From assembly GCA_934717805.1 (NCBI GenBank), contig CAKUZG010000024.1, positions 1 through 5,764 on the forward strand: DNA of 5,764 nucleotides, in the 5' to 3' direction. The notes beneath the pieces are model-generated. The model did not search any database and was not told the DNA's origin. It saw only the letters and a program-made list of their open reading frames with translations. The DNA comes from an uncultured Candidatus Saccharibacteria bacterium (GTDB taxonomy: Bacteria; Patescibacteriota; Saccharimonadia; Saccharimonadales; Saccharimonadaceae). The translations under genes and the position numbers were made by a program. Shown one piece after another: positions 1-5,550 of the stretch (the first letter of the stretch is position 1; the number at the start of each line of letters is the position of its first letter).

Positions 1-1912
1 TCGCAAATTCCAGATTAATTTCGCCCGACTGAGCCTTGCCGTAGATTTCACCAGCACCACGAAGTTCTAGATCCTTTTCCGCCAAAATAAAACCATCATC
101 TATTTTAGAAATCTCCTGAAGTCTTTGAGGAGGTTTTGCGTTAGAGCTCATTACAAGATAGCAAAAAGCATCTCCGCCACCGCGACCAACGCGCCCCCGC
201 AACTGGTGAAGCTGCGCCAAACCAAAACGATCCGCGTTCTCAATCACAATTACACTCGCATTTGGAATATCGACACCAACTTCAATAACAGTAGTCGATA
301 ATAAAATATCCGCTTTTTTCGCCAAAAAATCTGTCATAACTTGTTCTTTTTCTTCAGATTTCATTTTTCCATGAAGTTGTAAAATTCGAAGATTCTTAAA
401 ATCACGTTTTAACCGCTTAAATTCTGTTTCGACATTTTTAATTTCTTCGTTTTTACCCTCTTGAATTGCGGGAACAATAATAAACACTTGTCGCCCATTT
501 GAAATTTCCGTTTTGATTTTAGAGCTCATTGGCGCACGAGATGCCGGTGAAATAATTTCCGTCTTTACAGGTTTTCGACCAGCAGGTTTTTCCTTTAAAA
601 TTGAAACGCTCAAATCTCCAAAAAGCGTCAACTGCAATGATCGTGGAATTGGAGTCGCCGTCATTGCAAGCAAATGTGGCATTTTTTGATGTGATTTTTC
701 AAGAATTTTCTGCCGTTGAGCCACGCCAAAACGATGCTGCTCGTCAATAATCACTAAACCAAGATTCGAAAATTCAACTTTATCTTGTATGATTGCGCTT
801 GTTCCAACCAAAACATCTATTTCACCATTTTTTAAGTTTTGATAAAGATTTTCTCTCTGTTTACCCTTAACTTTCCCCGATAAAAAACCAACCGAAACAT
901 TAGCCCAAGATAATGTTTTCGAAAAATTCTCTGCAAGCTGAAATGCCAAAATTTCAGTTGGCGCAAAAACAGCAACCTGAAAGCCGTTTTTAATCGCGTT
1001 TAGCGCCGCAATTGCCGCAACTGTTGTTTTCCCAGACCCAACATCACCTTGTAAAAGCCGATTCATTGGAAAATCTTGTTTCATATTCTGAATTATCTCC
1101 CAAGAAGCCAACCTTTGAGAAGGTGTTAAATCAAACGGAAGTTTTTCGATAAACTTTTTTACATCTTGAATTCTTGGCTCAAAAATATATCCGCGTAACT
1201 GTTCATTTTCTATTTTATTCAATTTTGAAGCCAATATTAACTCAAAAATCTCCTCGAAGGCCAATCGTTTTATGGCTAAATTAAACTGCTCTCCAGATTC
1301 CGGAAAATGCACCCACTCGATTGCTTGTGCGCGTGAAATTAGTTTTTCTTTCCGAACAACAATTTCCGGTAAAGTTTCAGGTAAAATTTTCATGAGCGGT
1401 TTTAACTCCGCCAAAGTTTTACGAATTATATCCGTTTTCAAACCCTTTTTTTGATGATAAATTGGCACAATTTCACCATTTTTACCTTCGAAATTTGTTT
1501 TATTCGGCAGCTCTTCGCGCTTCATTACACTTGGGTTTGTAATTTGGTAGCGATTATAATTAAATTCAAACTTTCCCGAAAAATAAAATTCATTTTCATC
1601 TTGCAATTGCTTAACTCTATAAGGTTGATTAAACCAAATTGCTTTAACCTTCTCCTTACCATCTGTTAAAATCGCCTCAGTTATAGTCATTCCTCGACGA
1701 ACTCGACGCATCGAGACTTTTTCAGCATAAGCTTTAAGCAAAACTTTTCCTGGCTTAATTTCACTTAAACTAGTCAAACTTGCAAAATCTTCGTATTTTC
1801 TCGGAAAAAACTCTAAAAGATCGCCAACTGTTCTTAAATTAGCGTTTTCGAATTTTTCAAGTGTTTTTTCGCCAACACCTTTTACTAAACCGAGCGAAGA
1901 ATTCAAATTCAT
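1..1912 (-). CDS. recG: ATP-dependent DNA helicase RecG, 5' portion (C-terminus beyond window)
   Basis: RecG is a superfamily 2 double-stranded DNA translocase that binds branched DNA, reverses stalled forks and migrates Holliday junctions. The reading frame is open for 637 codons from ATG at 1912 to the left edge; bacterial RecG is usually about 680-690 residues, so roughly 45-50 are missing. Motifs seen in order: a helix-hairpin-helix-like LVKGVGEKT near residues 9-17 at the start of the wedge region; LTPSQ (262-266); Walker A GDVGSGKT (289-296); APTEILA (317-323); the DEQH box DEQHRFGV (390-397); MTATPIPRS (417-425); LHGKM (513-517); STTVIEVGVDIPNA (539-552); QLHQLRGRVGRG (567-578); and the RecG-typical AEKDLELRG segment (611-619). 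Two family positions differ: GTHAL reads GTSAI (370-374), and the usual GTRQ reads GKAQ (625-628). ATG 1912 has no Shine-Dalgarno sequence but sits exactly where an extended -10 promoter would start transcription. Identification is secure; the start is well supported. Confidence 0.96.
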   Translation of the reverse strand, partial: MNLNSSLGLVKGVGEKTLEKFENANLRTVGDLLEFFPRKYEDFASLTSLSEIKPGKVLLKAYAEKVSMRRVRRGMTITEAILTDGKEKVKAIWFNQPYRVKQLQDENEFYFSGKFEFNYNRYQITNPSVMKREELPNKTNFEGKNGEIVPIYHQKKGLKTDIIRKTLAELKPLMKILPETLPEIVVRKEKLISRAQAIEWVHFPESGEQFNLAIKRLAFEEIFELILASKLNKIENEQLRGYIFEPRIQDVKKFIEKLPFDLTPSQRLASWEIIQNMKQDFPMNRLLQGDVGSGKTTVAAIAALNAIKNGFQVAVFAPTEILAFQLAENFSKTLSWANVSVGFLSGKVKGKQRENLYQNLKNGEIDVLVGTSAIIQDKVEFSNLGLVIIDEQHRFGVAQRQKILEKSHQKMPHLLAMTATPIPRSLQLTLFGDLSVSILKEKPAGRKPVKTEIISPASRAPMSSKIKTEISNGRQVFIIVPAIQEGKNEEIKNVETEFKRLKRDFKNLRILQLHGKMKSEEKEQVMTDFLAKKADILLSTTVIEVGVDIPNASVIVIENADRFGLAQLHQLRGRVGRGGGDAFCYLVMSSNAKPPQRLQEISKIDDGFILAEKDLELRGAGEIYGKAQSGEINLEFA

Positions 1913-1947
1913 TACTTTATTATACCATATATTGATTACGGCTAAAA
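1913..1947 (-). promoter_or_regulatory. recG promoter (extended -10), predicted leaderless start
   Basis: On the minus strand a perfect TATAAT lies at 1919-1924, preceded by TGG at 1925-1927, which gives an extended -10 element (TGn-TATAAT). Only six bases (AAAGTA) separate the -10 box from the ATG at 1912, so the canonical +1 falls on the A of the start codon. The -35 position with 17-bp spacing (1942-1947, TTTTAG) is a poor match, which extended -10 promoters tolerate. No Shine-Dalgarno-like sequence lies between the preceding terminator and the ATG. Confidence 0.75.
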
Positions 1948-1955
1948 TTCCTTAT

Positions 1956-1987
1956 AACAAAAATGAGCAGTTTTCACTACTCATTTT
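1956..1987 (-). terminator. Rho-independent terminator of the RNase J gene
   Basis: The hairpin arms are 1977-1987 and 1960-1970 with a 6-nt loop at 1971-1976. The stem has eight pairs at its base (AAAATGAG against CTCATTTT), one C-A mismatch, then two more pairs. Transcribed leftward it is followed by a U-rich stretch from 1963 to about 1956. It begins a few bases after the RNase J stop codon and precedes the recG promoter, so the two genes are probably transcribed separately. Confidence 0.8.
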
Positions 1988-1993
1988 AAAATT

Positions 1994-4072
1994 TTAAACT
2001 TTATTTATAACCGGGATAACAATTGGCGTATGACCAGTTGAATCAAACAAAATATGAGAAATATCATCCTTGATCTCTTGTTTCATATCTGCAATTTCAA
2101 TTTTGCGTTCAACTTCGCGATCAGTTTTAATTCGCAAATAATGACGAATTTTACCAATCAACTCTTCACTATCTTTAAGGTATACAAATCCACGAGAGAT
2201 TACATCTGGAGTCTTCAACAACCGACCCGTTTTCTTACTTATAGTTAGAACAATAATAAAGATTCCCTCTGTTGAAATATGCAAACGATCTTTCACAACC
2301 GCATCATGAACTGTGTTTCCAGTATTGTCATAAAGAATCGATCCAACATGAACACGACCACCTTTTTTAATTGTGCGCTCTTTGGTTAATTCAATAATAT
2401 CACCACTATCCGCAACAAGAATTTCATGTCGTTTTAATCCAAGCACTTTTTGCGCCATTTCGGCATTATGTTGAAGCATATAGAATTCACCGTGAACTGG
2501 CAAGTAGTTTTTTGGACGAATAGTTTCGACTAATCGAACATGATCATCATAATATGCATGTCCCGAAAGGTGTAGAGGGCCAATTCCGTGATAATGACCT
2601 CGGCCGTGCTGAATTACGCCAGCACCCTCACGTAATAATCCATCCACTGTTGAGGCAACCCTAGGCTCATTTCCAGGAATAGGATTTGAAGAAAATACCA
2701 CAACATCAGTCGCTTTAATCTTAACGAATCGGTGAGCTCCAGTCGCCATACGGTTCAAAACAGCGTTCAATTCACCCTGCGAGCCAGTACATACGATTGA
2801 AACTTTCGAATCATCAAGTTTAACAATATCTTCCATTTTTACAATCACATCTTTAGGAACTTTAATTTTTCGTGATCGCAAAGCAACTTCAATTGCATTA
2901 ATCATTGAGAAACCTGCAAAAGCCACTTTCCTATCATGCTTTACTGCTTCATCAAGAATCAACTGCAATCGATAAATCTGGCTTGAGAAACATGAAAAAA
3001 TCAATCGAGCGTGAGGATAAGCTGTCATAACTTCACCAACACTTTCACCGATAGAATATTCACTATGTGGGTGTGTTCCTGGTGTATCAATATTAGTACT
3101 TTCGTTCATCAATAGATCAACACCTTCTTTTTGTGCAATTTCAGCAAGACGTGGAAGATCGAATTGCGTATCAACTGGATCATTTTCGAAACGCCAGTCA
3201 CCCATATGTACAATATTTCCATTTGGTGTACGAATAACCATTGCCACACATCCTGGAATCGAGTGAAGAACATGCACAAACTCAAGCGTCATATGTTCAG
3301 AAATCCTAATTTGCTCATGTTTGAATGGGTCAACTGCTTGATAATTTGGTGAAACTTCAACAACCGCTTCTTCCATCTGGCGTTTAATCATACCAATCGT
3401 GAAATCAGTCGCATAAATTGGAATATTGTTTCCAAATTCAGGCAAGAGTTGGCGAACCGCACCAATGTGGTCAAGGTGGGCATGAGTAAATGCAACCGCC
3501 TTAACTTTATGCATATTATCTTTCAAATATGTAATATCCGGTGTCATAAAGTTTACGCCAGGATAATCTTCGTTCGGGAAAATTGAGCCCATATCGATAA
3601 CCAAGATTTCATCCATATACTCAATTGCGAACATATTTTTACCAATTCCAAATTCACCCAAACCACCAAGCGGAATTACTCGCACACTATCTTTTTCTGG
3701 GCGAAGTTTCTTCAATTTTGAAGCTGTTAATTGCTCACCATCAAAACCATTAAATAGTGATTTATTAACTGGAATATTCACGATATGTTGTGTTGCACGC
3801 ATGTTAATATCGTTCGAAATCATCCTTTGAGCACGAATAACCGCACCACGCCTTGTTGTTGTTGGCAAATTCACTTTTTTTGCATCATTTTTTTGTGAAT
3901 GATTGTGTTTTGCAATATTTTTCGCCTTCTGTTGTGCTGCTTTTGAAGCCTTTTTCTCGCTTTCTTTTTTGTTATTCCCCACATATTTATCACGATTTTT
4001 TTGCAAATCTTGTGCCTTTTTCTGTAAATTAGCCCGCTTTCGAGCTTGCTTTTCATTAAAACTATTAGTCAT
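1994..4072 (-). CDS. rnj: Ribonuclease J (metallo-beta-lactamase/beta-CASP nuclease)
   Basis: RNase J is a zinc-dependent 5'-to-3' exonuclease and endonuclease that matures and degrades mRNA and rRNA in bacteria. The 692-residue product has a lysine/arginine/glutamine-rich N-terminal extension (about 1-125), then the metallo-beta-lactamase core starting at VIPLGGLGEFG (132-142). The catalytic motif THAHLDH is at 196-202, with further predicted metal ligands His270 (HSIPG), Asp292 (GDWRF) and His527 (PVHGEF). The beta-CASP region starts near NESTN (323-327) and includes CTGSQGE (428-434), SSNPIPGN (461-468) and HLSGH (501-505). The C-terminal part ends IVIPVINKV, as in other RNase J proteins. 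The core is complete; the extension explains why it is longer than the roughly 555 residues of Bacillus J1. ATG 4072 is chosen because AAGGAG lies 4 nt upstream; the longer TTG start at 4180 falls inside the -35 box and would not be transcribed. Confidence 0.97.
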   Translation of the reverse strand: MTNSFNEKQARKRANLQKKAQDLQKNRDKYVGNNKKESEKKASKAAQQKAKNIAKHNHSQKNDAKKVNLPTTTRRGAVIRAQRMISNDINMRATQHIVNIPVNKSLFNGFDGEQLTASKLKKLRPEKDSVRVIPLGGLGEFGIGKNMFAIEYMDEILVIDMGSIFPNEDYPGVNFMTPDITYLKDNMHKVKAVAFTHAHLDHIGAVRQLLPEFGNNIPIYATDFTIGMIKRQMEEAVVEVSPNYQAVDPFKHEQIRISEHMTLEFVHVLHSIPGCVAMVIRTPNGNIVHMGDWRFENDPVDTQFDLPRLAEIAQKEGVDLLMNESTNIDTPGTHPHSEYSIGESVGEVMTAYPHARLIFSCFSSQIYRLQLILDEAVKHDRKVAFAGFSMINAIEVALRSRKIKVPKDVIVKMEDIVKLDDSKVSIVCTGSQGELNAVLNRMATGAHRFVKIKATDVVVFSSNPIPGNEPRVASTVDGLLREGAGVIQHGRGHYHGIGPLHLSGHAYYDDHVRLVETIRPKNYLPVHGEFYMLQHNAEMAQKVLGLKRHEILVADSGDIIELTKERTIKKGGRVHVGSILYDNTGNTVHDAVVKDRLHISTEGIFIIVLTISKKTGRLLKTPDVISRGFVYLKDSEELIGKIRHYLRIKTDREVERKIEIADMKQEIKDDISHILFDSTGHTPIVIPVINKV

Positions 4073-4076
4073 TATT

Positions 4077-4082
4077 CTCCTT
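4077..4082 (-). promoter_or_regulatory. Shine-Dalgarno site deciding the RNase J start
   Basis: AAGGAG lies 4 nt before ATG 4072 on the minus strand. The spacing is short but workable. No comparable site precedes the 36-codon upstream extension of the open frame. Confidence 0.8.
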
Positions 4083-4092
4083 GATTTAAAGC

Positions 4093-4130
4093 GTTCGAAA
4101 ATTATTTTTAAAGGTCGGATTTTTTCGAAC
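4093..4130 (-). promoter_or_regulatory. Inverted repeat in the RNase J 5' UTR (possible regulatory hairpin)
   Basis: In the leader RNA, GUUCGAAAA (4130-4122) and UUUUCGAAC (4101-4093) are perfect 9-nt complements separated by 20 nt. The structure would start about 15 nt after the predicted transcription start and end 10 nt before the Shine-Dalgarno sequence. There is no U-tract after it, so it is not a terminator. Each arm also contains the palindrome TTCGAA, so a DNA-binding site is an alternative. Any function is inference. Confidence 0.55.
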
Positions 4131-4151
4131 AAGTAATATTTTAGTACTTTT

Positions 4152-4180
4152 ATTTTATCAAAAACAGCAAGGAAAGTCAA
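4152..4180 (-). promoter_or_regulatory. RNase J promoter (sigma-70 type)
   Basis: On the minus strand the -35 box TTGACT (4175-4180) and -10 box TAAAAT (4152-4157) are separated by exactly 17 bp. A TGA directly before the -10 box gives an extended -10. The predicted start of transcription is near 4145, leaving a leader of about 73 nt before ATG 4072. Confidence 0.85.
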
Positions 4181-4182
4181 AT

Positions 4183-4202
4183 AAAAAAGAGCCCGAAGGC
4201 TC
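4183..4202 (-). terminator. Rho-independent terminator of the 177-residue protein gene
   Basis: A perfect GAGCC/GGCTC stem (4202-4198 and 4193-4189) closes a C(UUCG)G tetraloop, an exceptionally stable loop, and is followed by six Us (4188-4183). It starts 4 nt after the stop codon. Its U-tract ends 2 nt before the -35 box of the RNase J promoter. Confidence 0.95.
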
Positions 4203-4206
4203 AGTG

Positions 4207-4740
4207 TTAAAAAGCAAAAAATAATATTTTCGCATGCTCCAAAAGAGAAAATTTATAACCTATCTCTTTCAACTCTTTATATAAAATAAAGATCACATCC
4301 TTTTTAGAATTTGGAACTTTAACTTTATTCTTAAAAAGAGATTTTATGCCTTTTAGGACAATTTCACGATATTTGGGTGTCAAACGATCTATCCCATAAG
4401 AATCAAGCCTTGGCAATATTTTTAGAAATTCTTTTTCGAAAATATTATATTTTTCGAAAATAGATAGTTCAAGCATATCTATATTATAAATTTCTTTTCT
4501 TGCTTCTATTAAAATATCATATTTAATATCTTGTCCGGTGATATTATAAAGCTCTTTTCGCAAACGTTCACAGATGGAAATCTTTTCTTCAAATTTTGTA
4601 GAATGATCTTCTAAAAGTTCCGGAATACGCTCTCCAATCACCCGCACTAAGGCCTGAGGATCACAGATATTACTCAAGGATAGTTCGCTTAAGATCCAAC
4701 TATTTTTGCTTTTTTCGTCTAAAAGTACTTCTTTTGACAT
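4207..4740 (-). CDS. Unrecognised 177-residue soluble protein
   Basis: I do not recognise this protein. It has no signal peptide, no convincing membrane segment and no motif I can name. It is rich in Lys, Glu, Ile and Leu and looks mostly helical. A charged region around residues 48-110 contains two similar segments, RKELYNI (61-67) and RKEIYNI (81-87), and a tandem IFEKYN/IFEKEF pair (94-105). The C-terminus is hydrophobic (ILFFAF). ATG 4740 is chosen because GGAGG lies 8 nt upstream; the in-frame TTG at 4755 would put the Shine-Dalgarno sequence inside the coding region. It has its own consensus promoter and its own UUCG terminator, so it appears monocistronic. Its G+C is clearly lower than that of RNase J next door (two hand-counted 60-base rows gave 23% and 28%, against 38% and 48% in RNase J), consistent with a lineage-specific or acquired gene. 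The clean promoter, ribosome site and terminator make it likely real. Confidence 0.85.
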   Translation of the reverse strand: MSKEVLLDEKSKNSWILSELSLSNICDPQALVRVIGERIPELLEDHSTKFEEKISICERLRKELYNITGQDIKYDILIEARKEIYNIDMLELSIFEKYNIFEKEFLKILPRLDSYGIDRLTPKYREIVLKGIKSLFKNKVKVPNSKKDVIFILYKELKEIGYKFSLLEHAKILFFAF

Positions 4741-4748
4741 TTTGGCTA

Positions 4749-4753
4749 CCTCC
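4749..4753 (-). promoter_or_regulatory. Shine-Dalgarno site deciding the 177-residue protein start
   Basis: GGAGG lies 8 nt before ATG 4740, an ideal distance. It overlaps the alternative TTG start at 4755, which argues against that start. Confidence 0.85.
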
Positions 4754-4772
4754 AAAAAAATAAGATTATTTA

Positions 4773-4801
4773 ACTATACGCCTTTTTTGTGTTTTTGTCA
4801 A
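4773..4801 (-). promoter_or_regulatory. Promoter of the 177-residue protein gene
   Basis: On the minus strand a perfect -35 TTGACA (4796-4801) is followed after 17 bp by -10 TATAGT (4773-4778). Transcription should start near 4766, giving a short leader of about 25 nt. This is the best consensus match of the promoters in the window, so constitutive and fairly strong expression is expected. Confidence 0.9.
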
Positions 4802-4802
4802 T

Positions 4803-4829
4803 AAAAAATCCCTGCATATTTGCAAGGAT
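4803..4829 (-). terminator. Rho-independent terminator of the 186-residue membrane protein gene
   Basis: A 9-bp stem (4829-4821 with 4816-4808, one G-U pair) closes a 4-nt AATA loop and is followed by six Us (4808-4803, the first also pairing at the stem base). A single base separates the U-tract from the -35 box of the next gene. Confidence 0.93.
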
Positions 4830-4854
4830 ATTAAGAGATTCTTTCCATTGATTA

Positions 4855-5415
4855 TTACCAATAAAGGATAATCATGCCGACAACAAAAGCCCCAACAGCA
4901 ATAGTAACACAAAGAATAAACCCAATAATAGGCAGCAAAATAACTGATAAAAAGATACTAGCAGCAAAAATGCGATTAGCTACAGCATTCTTTTTAAGAT
5001 CTCTTTTAAATACGTCTACCGCATAATCATATATCGTGTAATCTTCTTCCATCGTGTTATATTCGTTTTCTCGTACAAAAGCCACTGCGGGATATCTATT
5101 TACCGGAAAAATCAGCCACTTTCCATCTTCTTCTGAATATAATACCCTGAATCGTTTTGGCGCACGAATTTTGAGCTCTTTAATAAAACAATAGAAGTAA
5201 TCCATACAAAGAATCACGAAACCTCCTAGGATAACAATAAGAGGCAGATCAAACAAAACTTGAAGAATACCCAGTATAGCACCAAAAACCAACAAAAGAG
5301 TATTTATCCCTTTATAAATTGTTTTTCGACGCCTAGCAAAATATTCCTTCGCCTCATCCACGTTTTCGAATACTGGCAATTCTCTGCCGTTGTATTGTTT
5401 CTTAACTAGTTTCAT
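4855..5415 (-). CDS. Unrecognised integral membrane protein, 186 residues
   Basis: I do not recognise the family. The product begins with a charged N-terminal segment (1-35, ending in the basic run FARRRKTIYK). Two hydrophobic stretches follow, about 36-55 and 57-78, probably a membrane hairpin. A polar domain spans about 79-148, with an aromatic and acidic part at 93-136. A long hydrophobic C-terminus (about 149-185) fits two closely spaced membrane helices broken near Pro162. Four membrane segments would place both termini and the middle domain on the same side; the basic residues flanking the first helix and at 79-90 and 138-148 suggest the cytoplasm. There is no cleavable signal peptide. 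ATG 5415 has AGGAGG 8 nt upstream. The gene has its own terminator and a plausible promoter, so it seems monocistronic. A sensor, transporter accessory or surface-related role cannot be told from the sequence. Confidence 0.88.
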   Translation of the reverse strand: MKLVKKQYNGRELPVFENVDEAKEYFARRRKTIYKGINTLLLVFGAILGILQVLFDLPLIVILGGFVILCMDYFYCFIKELKIRAPKRFRVLYSEEDGKWLIFPVNRYPAVAFVRENEYNTMEEDYTIYDYAVDVFKRDLKKNAVANRIFAASIFLSVILLPIIGFILCVTIAVGAFVVGMIILYW

Positions 5416-5423
5416 AGAAACAA

Positions 5424-5429
5424 CCTCCT
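5424..5429 (-). promoter_or_regulatory. Strong Shine-Dalgarno site of the membrane protein gene
   Basis: AGGAGG lies 8 nt before ATG 5415, a near-perfect ribosome binding site that fixes the start. Between the promoter and this site the leader can form only a weak CTTT/AAAG hairpin with a TGCG loop (5435-5446), which I do not consider significant. Confidence 0.85.
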
Positions 5430-5461
5430 AAAAAATACTTTCGCAAAAGATACGAACATAT

Positions 5462-5492
5462 ATTATAGTATCATATTTTTAAAATAAATCAA
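5462..5492 (-). promoter_or_regulatory. Probable promoter of the membrane protein gene
   Basis: A perfect -10 box TATAAT lies at 5462-5467 on the minus strand. The best -35 candidate is TTGATT (5487-5492), but the spacing is 19 bp, longer than ideal. Transcription would start near 5455, giving a leader of about 40 nt. The -10 box is convincing; the -35 assignment is uncertain. Confidence 0.6.
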
Positions 5493-5512
5493 TAACAGCC
5501 TTTTTAGTTATA

Positions 5513-5540
5513 AAATAAAAAAGACAGCCTTAGCTGCCTT
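5513..5540 (-). terminator. Rho-independent terminator of the partial gene at the right edge
   Basis: AAGGCAGC (5540-5533) pairs with GCTGTCTT (5528-5521), with one G-U pair and a TAAG loop. The transcript continues into a U-rich tail interrupted by one A. It begins 10 nt after the stop codon at 5551-5553. Confidence 0.9.
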
Positions 5541-5550
5541 ATTGAGGTGT

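Noticed and set aside
1272..1669. Two plus-strand open frames of 60 and 72 codons
   Set aside because: They lie antisense inside recG, resemble no family, and have no promoter or ribosome site that I could see.
2054..3352. Plus-strand open frames at 2054-2248 and 3131-3352
   Set aside because: They are antisense shadows of the well-supported RNase J coding sequence.
4093..4130. The leader inverted repeat as an attenuator or riboswitch
   Set aside because: There is no U-tract, no alternative pairing partner I could find, and no recognised riboswitch core, so only a generic hairpin or palindromic site is claimed.
3871..4136. Open frames overlapping the RNase J N-terminus (3871-4056 minus, 3903-4136 plus)
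   Set aside because: Both are other-frame readings of the lysine-rich stretch; the plus-strand one looks hydrophobic only because AAA/AAG codons read as Phe and Leu on the other strand.
4073..4180. A 36-codon longer RNase J starting at TTG 4180
   Set aside because: The TTG is part of the predicted -35 box and has no ribosome binding site; AAGGAG before ATG 4072 marks the real start.
4741..4755. A 5-codon longer start (TTG 4755) for the 177-residue protein
   Set aside because: The extra codons contain the GGAGG site that serves ATG 4740.
5495..5531. Repeated AAGGCTGT word (in the terminator and again downstream) as a regulatory repeat
   Set aside because: It is only an 8-base match, with one copy explained by the terminator stem; it is likely chance.
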